This document shows, piece after piece, positions 16,400-24,883 of a stretch of DNA of 64,000 nucleotides. A program made the position numbers and the translations under genes. The stretch comes from Neolewinella agarilytica. GTDB taxonomy: Bacteria > Bacteroidota > Bacteroidia > Chitinophagales > Saprospiraceae. The stretch is taken from positions 47,762-111,761 of the forward strand of contig NZ_FOFB01000022.1 of assembly GCF_900110645.1 (NCBI RefSeq), in the 5' to 3' direction. The notes beneath the pieces are model-generated. The model was not told the DNA's origin and did no database searches. It was given only the letters and a program-made list of their open reading frames with translations. The number at the start of each line of letters is the position of its first letter. The stretch's first letter is position 1.

Positions 16400-17293
16400 A
16401 TGCCTACTATCCATACTATTGACCTTAATTTTCTTGGCGAAGAAGCAGCTATTGCCGTTTATGCCATTGAAGATGCCGCCGGCGTTACCTTGGTGGAGTG
16501 TGGGCCCTTCTCTACGAATGATACTCTGATTGAAGGTTTGAAGGCTGTAGGTATTCGCCCGAGTGATGTTCACACTCTCCTGCTTACTCACATTCATTTT
16601 GATCACGCAGGTGCAGCCTGGTGGTGGGCCCGGCAGGGGACACGGGTGTTCGTTCACCCCAAGGGGCTTAAACACATGATGGATCCCTCAAAGCTCTACA
16701 GCTCAGCCGCCCGTATTTACGGCGAAGAGAATATGGAAAAACTCTGGGGCCGGATGGAAAAAATTGAAACCTATGACATCGCTTCCGCGGCTGATCGGCT
16801 GCGGATGACCATCGGCGGTAACCTTTGGGTTGCTCACCATACGCCAGGGCACGCCAGCCATCATATTGCCTGGCAAATGGGTAAAGTTGTATTCACGGGC
16901 GATGTCGGTGGAGTAATGATCAAGGGCGGGCCAGTGGTGCCTCCCTGCCCGCCACCGGATATCAACATCAGTCATTGGAAATCTTCACTGGACCGGCTGC
17001 GGAGCTTACGGGCCGATACCTTTTACCTCACCCACTACGGTGCCGTACCCGCCCAGGGCAGTCACCTTCCCGACCTTCGTAAACGACTGGATGAATACGT
17101 AGACTACGTCCGACAAGCACTAAAGGCAGGTAAAACCGAAGAAGAAATCGTTCCGGGATTTGCCCAATTCGTGGAGGAAGACCTGCGGGAAAATGGCGTG
17201 AATGACACCACCATCGGTGCTTACCGCGCGGCTAATCCGCCGGAGATGTCCGTGACGGGAATTGCCCGCTGGCTGGCTTTTAGTGAGGGGTAG
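16400..17293 (+). CDS. Metallo-beta-lactamase-fold hydrolase
   Basis: This is a 297-residue metallohydrolase. The first metal motif THIHFDHAG gives H64, H66, D68 and H69. The second metal ligand lies in HHTPGHASHH, the bridging aspartate in FTGDVGG, and a further histidine in YLTHYG. The domain is followed by a C-terminal helical region (residues about 210-297), as in glyoxalase II-like or lactonase-like members. No signal peptide. The specific substrate is not evident. It is a single gene, convergent with tilS. Confidence 0.87.
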   Translation: MPTIHTIDLNFLGEEAAIAVYAIEDAAGVTLVECGPFSTNDTLIEGLKAVGIRPSDVHTLLLTHIHFDHAGAAWWWARQGTRVFVHPKGLKHMMDPSKLYSSAARIYGEENMEKLWGRMEKIETYDIASAADRLRMTIGGNLWVAHHTPGHASHHIAWQMGKVVFTGDVGGVMIKGGPVVPPCPPPDINISHWKSSLDRLRSLRADTFYLTHYGAVPAQGSHLPDLRKRLDEYVDYVRQALKAGKTEEEIVPGFAQFVEEDLRENGVNDTTIGAYRAANPPEMSVTGIARWLAFSEG

Positions 17294-17295
17294 GG

Positions 17296-17336
17296 GAGTC
17301 AGATAGTCAAGTAGTCAGGTAGATTGACTTCCGTGG
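17296..17336. repeat. Phrase array (AGTCAGATAGTC-like) after a stop codon
   Basis: Immediately after the hydrolase stop there are three imperfect copies of AGTCAnrTAGTC-like text (gagtcagatagtcaagtag, then tcaggtag), followed by a TTGACTT complement. This is one member of the class described under findings. Confidence 0.5.
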
Positions 17337-17357
17337 AGGATAATTTCAACCAACAGG

Positions 17358-18677
17358 TTATTTCCAACGAATCTGCAGCACCTCTTTATGCTCCGGCAGC
17401 ACCTTGAAATTCTCGGCGATACAGTAGCCGGGGATGGCCATGATCTCGTCTTCGTCGTTGACCAGCAGATAAATTCTGTCCCGTTGCCAGACCGGAATCT
17501 TCTGGTCAATCATATAGTCTTTGACCTTCTTGGTTTTGCCGCCAAGGCCAAGTGGTTGGAAGCGATCCCCGTTTTTGCGCGGACGCAGGTGCAGGGGAAA
17601 TGTTGGAGGAGCGAGGTAGAGGGTGTTTTCCTGATCCAGCAACTCAGGAGTGGGAACTGTGCTGAGTTCCACTTTAAAATAGGCATAAGGATGACCGGTG
17701 GCAGGAAGCTCCCGAATCTCCACCGGCTCTGGCTGCCGGTTATTGGCGGATGATTTTAGCTCAAAAACAAGTTGCTTCGGTGTAATGTATACCGTCGTAC
17801 TATCCGTTTCCAGCGTGCGCTGACCCGATAAGTTGACCATTTGCCTGATCTGTTCACGCGTGAAGCCATAGACATGAGCCTGTTCATGCAAAAAAGTCTG
17901 TAGTTCCTGCTTTCCCCATCCCGTGCGCTGAACGATCCAAAGGCTTTGCCGGCTCTCACATCGTTCCCGGTGAACGCTGGCTATTCCGAGATTATAAAAG
18001 CTGGCCGCGGAGCGCAATTGTTCGCTCGTTGTTACCCAGCCATCGACACTCATTCCCAGCTCAAAGAATTTAGGGGCGAGCTGGTGGCGTACCCGGTTGC
18101 GCAGGTAGTCATCACTCGCATTGCTTGCGTCCTCCCGCCAAGGGATGTCTCCTGCCGCAGCATATGTTTTCAGTAAGACCTGATTCGTACTCAGCAACGG
18201 CCGGCAAAGCCGTCCTCGCCTTGGCAGCATTCCTGCCACCCCGTGAATGCCCGTTCCCCGAATCAGATTAATCAGAACCGTCTCCAGATTGTCTTGTGCA
18301 TGATGAGCGGTCAACAAGCGGTCGCAGTTGTACTCCTCCAGGATTTCCTCAAACCACTCATACCGCAGCCTCCGCGCCACCATTTGCGTACTCTCGCCCG
18401 ACCTGGCCTCCGCCTTAACGTCCACTGCCTTATAATAAAACTTTGCACCCAGCGTCCGCGCCAACTCCTCCACAAAGGCAGCGTCACCGTCGGAGGCTTC
18501 GCCCCGCAGCCGAAAATTCATGTGCGCAATGGCAAAGTCGTAGCCTTCCTCCTTCAGTAAGTGCGCCAACACCGTACTGTCCAGCCCACCACTACAGGCC
18601 AACAGTAATTTATCTGCCTTTGTGAACAGCCGTTCCCGTTCCACAAAATCCCGAAATGATTGATTGAGTGTTTTCAT
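17358..18677 (-). CDS. tilS: tRNA(Ile)-lysidine synthetase
   Basis: This 439-residue enzyme makes lysidine at C34 of tRNA-Ile(CAU) from ATP and lysine. The N-terminal PP-loop LLACSGGLDSTVLAHL (SGGLDS, about 29-34) and the downstream LTAHHAQDNLETVLINLIRGTG motif are diagnostic. The C-terminal TilS domain carries LRPRKNGDRFQPLG and KVKDYMIDQKIPVWQRD. I chose the ATG at 18677 (MKTLNQSF), which gives the normal distance to the PP-loop; ATGs at 18698 and 18713 are in frame but add a tail outside the family pattern. The first 102 bp around the start are duplicated upstream (18757-18858). Confidence 0.93.
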   Translation of the reverse strand: MKTLNQSFRDFVERERLFTKADKLLLACSGGLDSTVLAHLLKEEGYDFAIAHMNFRLRGEASDGDAAFVEELARTLGAKFYYKAVDVKAEARSGESTQMVARRLRYEWFEEILEEYNCDRLLTAHHAQDNLETVLINLIRGTGIHGVAGMLPRRGRLCRPLLSTNQVLLKTYAAAGDIPWREDASNASDDYLRNRVRHQLAPKFFELGMSVDGWVTTSEQLRSAASFYNLGIASVHRERCESRQSLWIVQRTGWGKQELQTFLHEQAHVYGFTREQIRQMVNLSGQRTLETDSTTVYITPKQLVFELKSSANNRQPEPVEIRELPATGHPYAYFKVELSTVPTPELLDQENTLYLAPPTFPLHLRPRKNGDRFQPLGLGGKTKKVKDYMIDQKIPVWQRDRIYLLVNDEDEIMAIPGYCIAENFKVLPEHKEVLQIRWK

Positions 18678-18732
18678 AAGCTCCACAAAGCTACCCATTA
18701 TCCCTCCGTCCACGCCTCCAAAGTGCGGCAGC
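18631..18732. repeat. 102-bp direct repeat, copy 1 (tilS 5' end)
   Basis: This copy covers the first codons of tilS and its upstream region. Copy 2 at 18757-18858 has the same length and differs at only a few positions. Both end with the 18-bp element CCTCCAAAGTGCGGCAGC. Confidence 0.9.
18715..18732. repeat. CCTCCAA(A/T)GTGCGGCAGC element, copy 1
   Basis: 18-bp element at the end of direct repeat copy 1. Other copies are at 18841-18858 and 44522-44539. Confidence 0.6.
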
Positions 18733-18756
18733 CAAATCGCATATAGTTAGAACCGA

Positions 18757-18858
18757 CGTTCCCGTTCCACAAACTACCGAAATGACTGATTGAGTGTTTC
18801 CATAGGTTCCACAAAGCTACCCATTATCCCTCCGTCCACGCCTCCAAAGTGCGGCAGC
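18757..18858. repeat. 102-bp direct repeat, copy 2 (dead tilS start)
   Basis: This is a second copy of the tilS 5' end, 24 bp from copy 1. On the minus strand it still has an ATG (18803) and would read METLNQSFR before a TAG, so the duplicated start is a dead-end nine-codon frame. It may act as a decoy translation start or carry the real promoter. Confidence 0.85.
18841..18858. repeat. CCTCCAA(A/T)GTGCGGCAGC element, copy 2
   Basis: Same element as 18715-18732. It is followed directly by an ACTACAAGACC-type phrase array that runs to the miaE stop codon. Confidence 0.6.
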
Positions 18859-18890
18859 GCTACAAGACCATCAGACTACAAGACCACTCT
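18859..18890. repeat. Phrase array (CTACAAGACC-like) at the miaE stop
   Basis: Two copies of a CTACAAGACCAT/CTACAAGACCAC phrase abut and include the miaE stop codon on the minus strand. The same CTACAAGAC text is used in the array at 47201-47284. Confidence 0.5.
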
Positions 18891-19494
18891 AGTGCATCCG
18901 ATCCCCCCGAACTTCCATATTCGCCAGCAAATCGGCCTCAAATTCAAGGAACTCTTTCCACCGCTTATCCACCCGTTCCCGGTCAAAATATTTGCGGGCC
19001 AGCTCAATGAAGAGCACGTAATGGCCGGCTTCCGCGACCATGAATTTGTGGTAAAACTTCCGGAGATCTTCATCGGCACAATACAGACTCAGCAGCCGAA
19101 AACGCTCACAGCTACGCGCTTCAATGAGCGCACACAGGAGTAACTTCTCCAGCAAAGCCGCTTCGCGCCCACCGCCCTTTTGCATCACCTTCATCAGCCC
19201 GTTGACGTATTCGTCTTTTCGCTGCCGGCCCAGCTTCAGCCCACGCTTATCCAGTTCGTGCAGCACCATCCGGAAGTGCCCCCATTCTTCGGTCACCACC
19301 GGCGCTACTTCAGCTACCAGTTCCGGATAATCCGGGTAACCCTGTACGAGACTTATACAGCTCGTTGTGGCTTTTTGCTCACAGTAGGCATGGTCCGTCA
19401 GGATTTCTCCCAGGTCCATCTCCGCCAGGTTGACCCAGCGGGGGTCGGTGGGGAGTTGAAGGTTGAGCATTTGAACGGTGGCGGGAGTATCCAT
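18889..19494 (-). CDS. miaE: tRNA-(ms2io6A)-hydroxylase
   Basis: This 201-residue enzyme is a non-haem diiron oxygenase that hydroxylates the isopentenyl group of modified A37 in tRNA. It is a helical ferritin-like protein. Metal-ligand positions are visible as DHAYCEQKA, VTEEWGHFRMVL (E and ExxH), LIEARSCERFRLL and VAEAGHYVLFIEL (ExxH). This arrangement and the length fit MiaE. It lies next to tilS on the same strand; both act on the tRNA anticodon loop. The start at 19494 is the only ATG before the conserved region. Confidence 0.92.
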   Translation of the reverse strand: MDTPATVQMLNLQLPTDPRWVNLAEMDLGEILTDHAYCEQKATTSCISLVQGYPDYPELVAEVAPVVTEEWGHFRMVLHELDKRGLKLGRQRKDEYVNGLMKVMQKGGGREAALLEKLLLCALIEARSCERFRLLSLYCADEDLRKFYHKFMVAEAGHYVLFIELARKYFDRERVDKRWKEFLEFEADLLANMEVRGDRMH

Positions 19495-19560
19495 GGATAG
19501 TTTCTATTAATTGCAGCTGCAAAGTTAAGCCATTTGTTGCTGCTGCCTACGGAATGAAAA

Positions 19561-19593
19561 CGCCCGCTGATGCAATAGTTGCAACAGCGGGCG
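19561..19593 (-). terminator. Rho-independent terminator downstream of the glucan phosphorylase gene
   Basis: The stem CGCCCGCTGATGCAA / TTGCAACAGCGGGCG (15 bp, one mismatch) has a 3-base loop. On the minus strand it is followed by GTTTTC; the plus strand also has a T-rich end (TTGTTTTT), so it may work in both directions. Confidence 0.75.
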
Positions 19594-19639
19594 AATTGTT
19601 TTTAAATGACAGGGATCGGGTAGAAAAAAGAACGGAACC

Positions 19640-19692
19640 ACAGATTCACTCCTTCCTCCATTCACTCACTCCACCATTCTTTCCTTCACTCC
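19640..19692. repeat. Phrase array (CACTCCnTCC-like) at a stop codon
   Basis: Repeated ATTCACTC/CTTCACTCC text runs up to the stop codon of the phosphorylase gene. It is a pyrimidine-rich member of the phrase-array class. Confidence 0.45.
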
Positions 19693-22248
19693 CTACGCCC
19701 AGAATACCAGGTTCAGATCCTGCGCATGTGGCATCATCGGATGGTTCGGGCGCAGACGGAAGCCATATTCATAAACGCCCGCAAGGCGGGGATCGAGCGA
19801 AATACTCCAGGTTGCCCGGCTGCCTTTACTCTTTTTGAGCTCAAAGACTTCCTTGCGGCGAAGCTTGATCTCATCTTCTCCCAGGCGCTCGTAGAAACAG
19901 GCTTCGAGGAGGAGCTTCCTGGGGTCAATGCCGTTAGTGTCCAGGGTGATTTCTGCTACGAAAGGTTCTCCAAGTGGCAGGGCATGATTAACGGTGTCAT
20001 GCGTCTTACTTTCCACTACTTCAATACCTCCCCAGGTAGTGAGGACGTCCTGCTTCCAGGCAGCGAATTCCTTAGCGGGCTTCCAGTTGGATTTGCTGGC
20101 GGCTTTCTGGCTCTTTCCCAGTGGGAAGTAGAAGCGTTCGTAGTAGTCATCCATCATCCGCTTCATCGTGAAGGTAGGAGCAACCTCTGCAATAATCTGC
20201 TTCACGTAGCTCATCCAGGTTTTACTGATGCCGTTCTTGTCCCGGTCAAAGTAAGTAGGAACAATCTCCTCCTCCATAATGCGGTAAATGGTCTCTGCGT
20301 CGAGCTCGTTTTGCAGGTGCTGGTCTTCGTAAGTCCGCTCCAGCGGAAGCGCCCAACCAGCATCGGGGCGGTAACCTTCGGCCCACCAGCCGTCCAGAAC
20401 GGAGAAGTTTACCGAACCGTTCAGCGCAGCCTTCATACCCGAAGTGCCGGAAGCTTCCAGCGGGCGGGTGGGCGTGTTGAGCCAGATGTCAACTCCTTGC
20501 GTTAGCAGCTTGGCCATCTCCATGTTGTAATCTTCCAGGAAGATCACCTTGCCGGCAAATTCCGGCTTCTTGCTGATATGGATGATATGGCGGATGAGGT
20601 CCTGACCACCCTGGTCAGCAGGGTGAGCCTTTCCGGCAAAGAGGAAAATGACGGGGCGGCCCTCCTGATTCACCAATTCCCGCAAGCGTTCTTCGTTCTG
20701 GAAAAGGAGCGTGGCGCGCTTGTAGGTGGCAAAGCGCCGGGCAAAGCCGAGCACCAATGCGTCGTTGTTGATCTTACTAAGGATGTCAAACGTCACCCGT
20801 GGGCTTTCGCCACGGCGGCGCATATCGGCTTCCAGCTTCTCCCGGACGTAGTCCAGCAGCCGAACCTTCAGCTTATGGCGCACGTCAAAAAGCTTCTTGT
20901 CGTCGATGTTATGAATCTTGCGCCAGATGTCTTTATTGCTCTGATCACGGACCCAGTCCTTGCCAAATTGCGTGCTGTACAAATCATGGATTTCGTTCGC
21001 GATCCAGGTAGGGTAGTGTACCGAGTTGGTGACGTAGCCAATGTGTACCTCCTCCGCGGTGTAGCCGGGGTAGAGTGAGGTAAACATCTCCCGGCTCACC
21101 TCGCCGTGAAGCTTCGATACGCCGTTGACTCGCTGGCTCAGCCGGATGGATAGTTTGGACATGTTGAAGTCCTCTCCACTGTCGTCCGGGTTTAAGCGTC
21201 CAAGGGCAACGAAGTCATACCAGTCAATGCCGAGCTCTCCGGCATAGTGATACAAATACTCTCTGAGCATATGCTCGGGGAAATGGTCGTGCCCCGCCGG
21301 TACCGGCGTGTGGGTGGTGTAAAGGCTGCTGGCGCGAACGGCCTCTACCGCTTCATTGAAGCTCATGCCGTCGCCAACGTGATTCTTCAGACGCTCAATA
21401 CTCAGAAAGGCAGCGTGGCCTTCGTTGAGGTGATAAACTTCAGGCTCCAGCCCCATAGCCTCAATGGCGCGGACACCACCAATGCCCAGAAGAATCTCCT
21501 GTTTCAGCCGGTGTTCGTTATCGCCGCCGTAGAGCATATGCGTAAGGGCACGGTCCTCCTGACTGTTGTCTTCGTGATCCGTATCCAGCAGGTAGAGGTT
21601 GATCCGTCCGATGGGGAGTTTCCAGACCTTCGCCCGGACGATCCGCCCCTGAATGGGAACCGATACTTTGAGCCAGTTCCCGTCAGCATTGCGCACGGGC
21701 TCTACGGGAAGCTGGGTAAACTTTTGAGCGGGGTAGTGATGAATCTGATCCCCGTTCATGCTCAGCCCCTGATTGAAGTAGCCGTAACGGTATAAAAGGC
21801 CTACACCAAAAAGATTGACGTTGCTGTCAGAAGCTTCCTTCAGATAATCGCCCGCTAAAACTCCGAGGCCACCGCTGTATAGCTTAAGGCTGATATGTAA
21901 CCCGTATTCCATGCTGAAGTAGGCCAGCTTTGGCCCCTTTTTCATGGGTTCCGCCAGGTAGGCGTCGAATTGCTTTTCGACCGATTTTAGCTTCTTCAGG
22001 AAGGCTTTGTCTTTGGCTAACTCCTGCATCCGGATAGGGTCCAGGGTTTCCATCAGGGCAACGGGGTTGTAGTTCAATTTCACGAACCGGTCCGGATCGA
22101 TGGAATTGAAAAGTTCCTGTGCGTCAAAGTTCCAGGACCACCAGATGTTGTGGCTGAGCCGGTTCAGGGGCTCGAGCTCTTTGGGCAGTTGATTCTGAAT
22201 AAAGATGCGCTTCAGCTTCATCTCCGAATTAGTTTGAGTCAATGTCAT
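19693..22248 (-). CDS. Alpha-glucan phosphorylase (glycogen phosphorylase-like, GT35)
   Basis: This is a PLP-dependent enzyme of about 851 residues that releases glucose-1-P from alpha-1,4-glucans. The N-terminal region (RIFIQNQLPKELEPLNRLSHNIWWSWN) is the DUF3417 domain of the alpha-glucan phosphorylase branch. The active-site lysine is in EASGTSGMKAALNG, with ARRFATYKRATLLFQN and NMEMAKLLTQGVDIWLNTPTRP before it. A C-terminal domain (residues about 750-851) is longer than in the E. coli enzyme, as in the long bacterial form. The start is uncertain: ATG 22248 is used here, ATG 22221 (MKLKRIF) or ATG 22272 are possible. It is monocistronic with a terminator at 19561. Confidence 0.92.
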   Translation of the reverse strand: MTLTQTNSEMKLKRIFIQNQLPKELEPLNRLSHNIWWSWNFDAQELFNSIDPDRFVKLNYNPVALMETLDPIRMQELAKDKAFLKKLKSVEKQFDAYLAEPMKKGPKLAYFSMEYGLHISLKLYSGGLGVLAGDYLKEASDSNVNLFGVGLLYRYGYFNQGLSMNGDQIHHYPAQKFTQLPVEPVRNADGNWLKVSVPIQGRIVRAKVWKLPIGRINLYLLDTDHEDNSQEDRALTHMLYGGDNEHRLKQEILLGIGGVRAIEAMGLEPEVYHLNEGHAAFLSIERLKNHVGDGMSFNEAVEAVRASSLYTTHTPVPAGHDHFPEHMLREYLYHYAGELGIDWYDFVALGRLNPDDSGEDFNMSKLSIRLSQRVNGVSKLHGEVSREMFTSLYPGYTAEEVHIGYVTNSVHYPTWIANEIHDLYSTQFGKDWVRDQSNKDIWRKIHNIDDKKLFDVRHKLKVRLLDYVREKLEADMRRRGESPRVTFDILSKINNDALVLGFARRFATYKRATLLFQNEERLRELVNQEGRPVIFLFAGKAHPADQGGQDLIRHIIHISKKPEFAGKVIFLEDYNMEMAKLLTQGVDIWLNTPTRPLEASGTSGMKAALNGSVNFSVLDGWWAEGYRPDAGWALPLERTYEDQHLQNELDAETIYRIMEEEIVPTYFDRDKNGISKTWMSYVKQIIAEVAPTFTMKRMMDDYYERFYFPLGKSQKAASKSNWKPAKEFAAWKQDVLTTWGGIEVVESKTHDTVNHALPLGEPFVAEITLDTNGIDPRKLLLEACFYERLGEDEIKLRRKEVFELKKSKGSRATWSISLDPRLAGVYEYGFRLRPNHPMMPHAQDLNLVFWA

Positions 22249-22272
22249 CAGATATAATTTAGCGGCAGGCAT

Positions 22273-22675
22273 TCAGGCGAAATAGCCATCGGCAGCCTGT
22301 TTGCCGGGGAGTGGCAGGTGTTTGCTCTTATAGAGGCACCCATACTGTGGGAAGTGCCAATGGAATACATCGAAGTGTATTCGGTAGTAAGAGGTCACCA
22401 ACTGATCGGATATCTGGTTAGAGGACAGATTTTGCAGATCAGAAACCAATGGCGCAATGGCGCAACTATGCCAGGATGTCCGTGGAAAACCCTCCTGGCG
22501 GAATGGAAGCATGAAGCAGTGTTTTTCTCACTGTCCACCTAATGCAGACCACCCGGAACATCCCGTAGCGGGGCCAAAAATGATAAATCTTTAACTGGTG
22601 TGCAAGTTTCCGACGCGTTTGGCTGCGCACGAAAGATTACAGATACTATTGAGGTCTTTCGGCTTAATGAGTTAG
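22273..22675. other. Gene-free stretch upstream of glucan phosphorylase
   Basis: About 400 bp between the phosphorylase start and the structured repeat. Frames of 74-79 codons exist on both strands but none shows a recognisable family or good start context. It contains a doubled GGCGCAATGGCGCAA-like text near 22452. The phosphorylase promoter should lie here; I could not place it. Confidence 0.4.
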
Positions 22676-22769
22676 GCGGGGTGCCGGGTGCCAGATGTGG
22701 ATTGCCGGGTGGACCCACGTCGTGAATGACGGATACCAGGCACCTGGCACCCGGTACCGGGCACCCCGC
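22676..22769. repeat. Large self-complementary phrase array (GGGTGCCGGGTGCC)
   Basis: The left arm GCGGGGTGCCGGGTGCCAG (22676-22694) is complementary to the right arm at 22744-22769, which has a 7-base insertion (GGTACCG type). The loop of about 49 bp holds a further TTGCCGGGTGGACCC fragment. It starts 13 bp behind the stop codon of the OmpA lipoprotein gene, on the downstream side. No T-tract follows, so it is not a standard terminator. Confidence 0.8.
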
Positions 22770-22781
22770 ACGTGGCAAGTC

Positions 22782-23567
22782 CTAGCCATTTATTCCGTTC
22801 TGCTTGGCCAGATCAAAGAATTCGTCGAGGTTCGGGGTGATTACAATTTCCGTACGGCGATTCATTGCTCTGCCAGCAGGGGTGTCATTGTCTCCCCGTG
22901 GATCGTGTTCGGCACGGCCGGCAGCGGTCAGTCGGCTGGGGTCTACATAAAAATCATTAACGAGCTGGCGCACAACGGCCGTAGCGCGCTTGGTGCTCAG
23001 CTCCCAGTTGTCATTAACACCCCGGATGTTAACGGGAACATTGTCCGTATGCCCTTCCACAATAACGTTCAGATCACGGTGATCATTAAGGACAAGGCTC
23101 ACCTTTTCTAAAACCTTGGTGGCCTGGGCATTGATCCGGGCTGAGCCGGAAGCGAACAGTAGTTTGTCACTAATGCTAACGTGTACTTTCCCGCCGCGGA
23201 CTTCTACTTTGACGTCATCGTCGGCAACATTATCCAATGAGCGCTTCAGGTTCATTACCAGCGCCATGTTCAGGCTGTCCTTACGGGCGATGGAACGATT
23301 TAATTCCTGAATGTAGGAGGTTTGGCCGCTAATGCTCTGGAGGCTTTCCCGAATACTGGTAGCACCTTCTTTGGAGATGACGGACAGGTCTTCCAGCCGG
23401 GCGAGTAAGTCGCCGTTCGTTCGTTGTACACTTTCTAACTGAGTAGACAGCATAGTGCGTTGCTGTTCGCTACCCGCCAGTTTGGTTTCCAGTTCTTTGA
23501 CTTTAGCCTGGTTACAGGAAGTGAATAGCAGAAGGATCGTCAGGGTAAATAGAAGGGAAAATCTCAT
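22782..23567 (-). CDS. OmpA/MotB-type peptidoglycan-binding lipoprotein
   Basis: This is a 261-residue outer-membrane lipoprotein. The signal ends in a lipobox FTSC (Cys about 18) followed by a coiled-coil stretch (KVKELETKLAGSEQQ... to about residue 105). The C-terminal OmpA domain reads KLLFASGSARINAQATKVLEKV, VIVEGHTDNVPV, NWELSTKRATAVVRQL, LTAAGRAEHDPRGDN and NRRTEIVI. The domain should hold peptidoglycan and tether the outer membrane. The layout matches widespread Bacteroidota lipoproteins of this type. It is the only gene between two unrelated leftward genes. Confidence 0.88.
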   Translation of the reverse strand: MRFSLLFTLTILLLFTSCNQAKVKELETKLAGSEQQRTMLSTQLESVQRTNGDLLARLEDLSVISKEGATSIRESLQSISGQTSYIQELNRSIARKDSLNMALVMNLKRSLDNVADDDVKVEVRGGKVHVSISDKLLFASGSARINAQATKVLEKVSLVLNDHRDLNVIVEGHTDNVPVNIRGVNDNWELSTKRATAVVRQLVNDFYVDPSRLTAAGRAEHDPRGDNDTPAGRAMNRRTEIVITPNLDEFFDLAKQNGING

Positions 23568-23641
23568 AATCGTTGGTTGTTATACGGGGGTATTAACGAA
23601 GCGGACTATCGTTTAGCGTGTTAAACACAGGGGAGATGAAA

Positions 23642-24721
23642 TCAATCAAAGATGACTTCCGTTGCTCCGTAGCCATATTTCGGATGATGTTCGTTCACAA
23701 AATTACGGACGAAAGGGTAGTGGTGGAGGCGGGAATGAATGGCTCGTTTCAGCACTCCGTTTCCAACTCCATGAATGATGAAAACACGGTCAACGCCCAT
23801 ACGTAGCGCCTGGTCCATATACTCATCGTAGTGTTTAAGCTGGAGGGGTAATACCTCGTGGCGGGCAATTTTTTCGGGATCTTCCACCAGCTTGTCAATG
23901 TGAAGATCAATGCTGTCTTCAAAGGCCAGTTTTTCGCTCAAATTAGTTTCCACCTTCCGCTTATTGGCCTGGGCTTTTGCTTGTTTTTCCCGGAATTTTT
24001 GCTGTACAGCTACCTGAGTAATCGCTTTTAATGACGGTACATTGGGCGCGGCCGCAGGTGCAGAGGGAGTTGCGGAGAGCGTAGGAAAGACCATATAAAG
24101 GTGGGCGTCGCGGTACAACTCAGGTACGTCCTGCAGTTTACTGAAGAATTGCTGTCCTTTCAGGTTGATCCGTTGAAAATTACGGGGACCGGTACCTCCC
24201 ACGAGTATGGTTCTGACGTCCAGCTCGCAGTTCAGTTTTTCGTTCAGCCAGCGGTATTCAACGGCGTCCAGTCGCTTCTTTCCGTATCCTTCCAGGGTGC
24301 CAGACTTTGACCAGCGGCGATCACCATGGGTCATCATCTTAAGCTCATAGATGATCTTATGCGGGGTGCCATTAAGCAGGTACACTTCGTAGGCAACGGG
24401 GTTGGCCTCGTTGTCCGTCATGGGGTCAAAGGCAAGGCGAACTCCCCGGTTACGTTCGTCTTCTTTCGCCGGGGGCGGGCTTTGCGCCTTCGGGGGAGCG
24501 GCGGCCTTTTGCGGAGGCGCAGACTCTTTTTTCAGCCGGGGACGCTTCCCTTCTTTGGCTGCCTGATCTTCTACTTTTTCCAGTATATCTGCCGGTAAAG
24601 GAAGTTCTCCCTTGCCAGCATCCAGCCGTACTTCCACCAGGCCGCCAGGTAGAATAGCAGTAACGACTCCGTAGTTGTCAGTGCGCTGCATGCGCACCCG
24701 ATGACCGATTTTAAACTCCAT
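23642..24721 (-). CDS. DUF2027 and Smr domain protein
   Basis: This 359-residue cytoplasmic protein begins with KIGHRVRMQRTDNYGVVTAI, the N-terminal DUF2027 domain. A proline/alanine-rich linker (about 60-95) and a central beta domain follow. The C-terminal Smr domain includes DSIDLHIDKL and RVFIIHGVGNGVLKRAIHSRLHHYPFV; its DxH and HGxGxGxL motifs are those of Smr nucleases related to MutS2. Members are thought to cut nucleic acid; the specific role here is unknown. The ATG at 24721 (MEFKIG) is the natural start. Dispersed motif copy 3 encodes part of a linker (APAAAP) near residue 225. Confidence 0.85.
   Translation of the reverse strand: MEFKIGHRVRMQRTDNYGVVTAILPGGLVEVRLDAGKGELPLPADILEKVEDQAAKEGKRPRLKKESAPPQKAAAPPKAQSPPPAKEDERNRGVRLAFDPMTDNEANPVAYEVYLLNGTPHKIIYELKMMTHGDRRWSKSGTLEGYGKKRLDAVEYRWLNEKLNCELDVRTILVGGTGPRNFQRINLKGQQFFSKLQDVPELYRDAHLYMVFPTLSATPSAPAAAPNVPSLKAITQVAVQQKFREKQAKAQANKRKVETNLSEKLAFEDSIDLHIDKLVEDPEKIARHEVLPLQLKHYDEYMDQALRMGVDRVFIIHGVGNGVLKRAIHSRLHHYPFVRNFVNEHHPKYGYGATEVIFD
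24045..24062 (+). repeat. Dispersed bipartite 18-bp motif, copy 3 (inside a gene)
   Basis: GGCGC-GGC-CGCAGGTGCA, which is identical to copies 6 and 8. It lies within the Smr protein gene and is read on the minus strand as Ala-Pro-Ala-Ala-Ala-Pro in an interdomain linker. Confidence 0.8.
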
Positions 24722-24773
24722 GGAGCGAAGGTACGCAATCGGTTTTTCCTTTGCTGTTTTATCGTCAAAAGCC

Positions 24774-24792
24774 CGCACCTGCGGTGAGCGCC
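24774..24792 (-). repeat. Variant of the dispersed motif (CGCACCTGCGGTGAGCGCC)
   Basis: Differs from the consensus by the first base and one extra base in the spacer (4 instead of 3). It lies in the divergent gap upstream of the Smr protein gene. It may be a chance match. Confidence 0.4.
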
Positions 24793-24883
24793 CAGCTCCT
24801 CGCCAAGCCGTAATCCTGACTTATTTGTTGAAGGCGTCCCTAAGCATGGCTATTCGTCCGCCAAGGTTGTACCTTCGCGGCTC

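Noticed and set aside
16601..16616. CGCAGGTGCA, part of the dispersed motif
   Set aside because: It codes for the metal-binding DHAGA motif of the metallohydrolase and has no GGCGC flank, so it is coding constraint.
17576..17593. TGCGC-GGA-CGCAGGTGCA, one base off the dispersed motif
   Set aside because: It encodes the conserved LRPRK segment of TilS, so the match can be explained by protein constraint. It is not counted among the copies.
22318..22542. Plus-strand frame of 74 codons
   Set aside because: No family, no promoter, and it runs through a gap with matching-length frames on the other strand.
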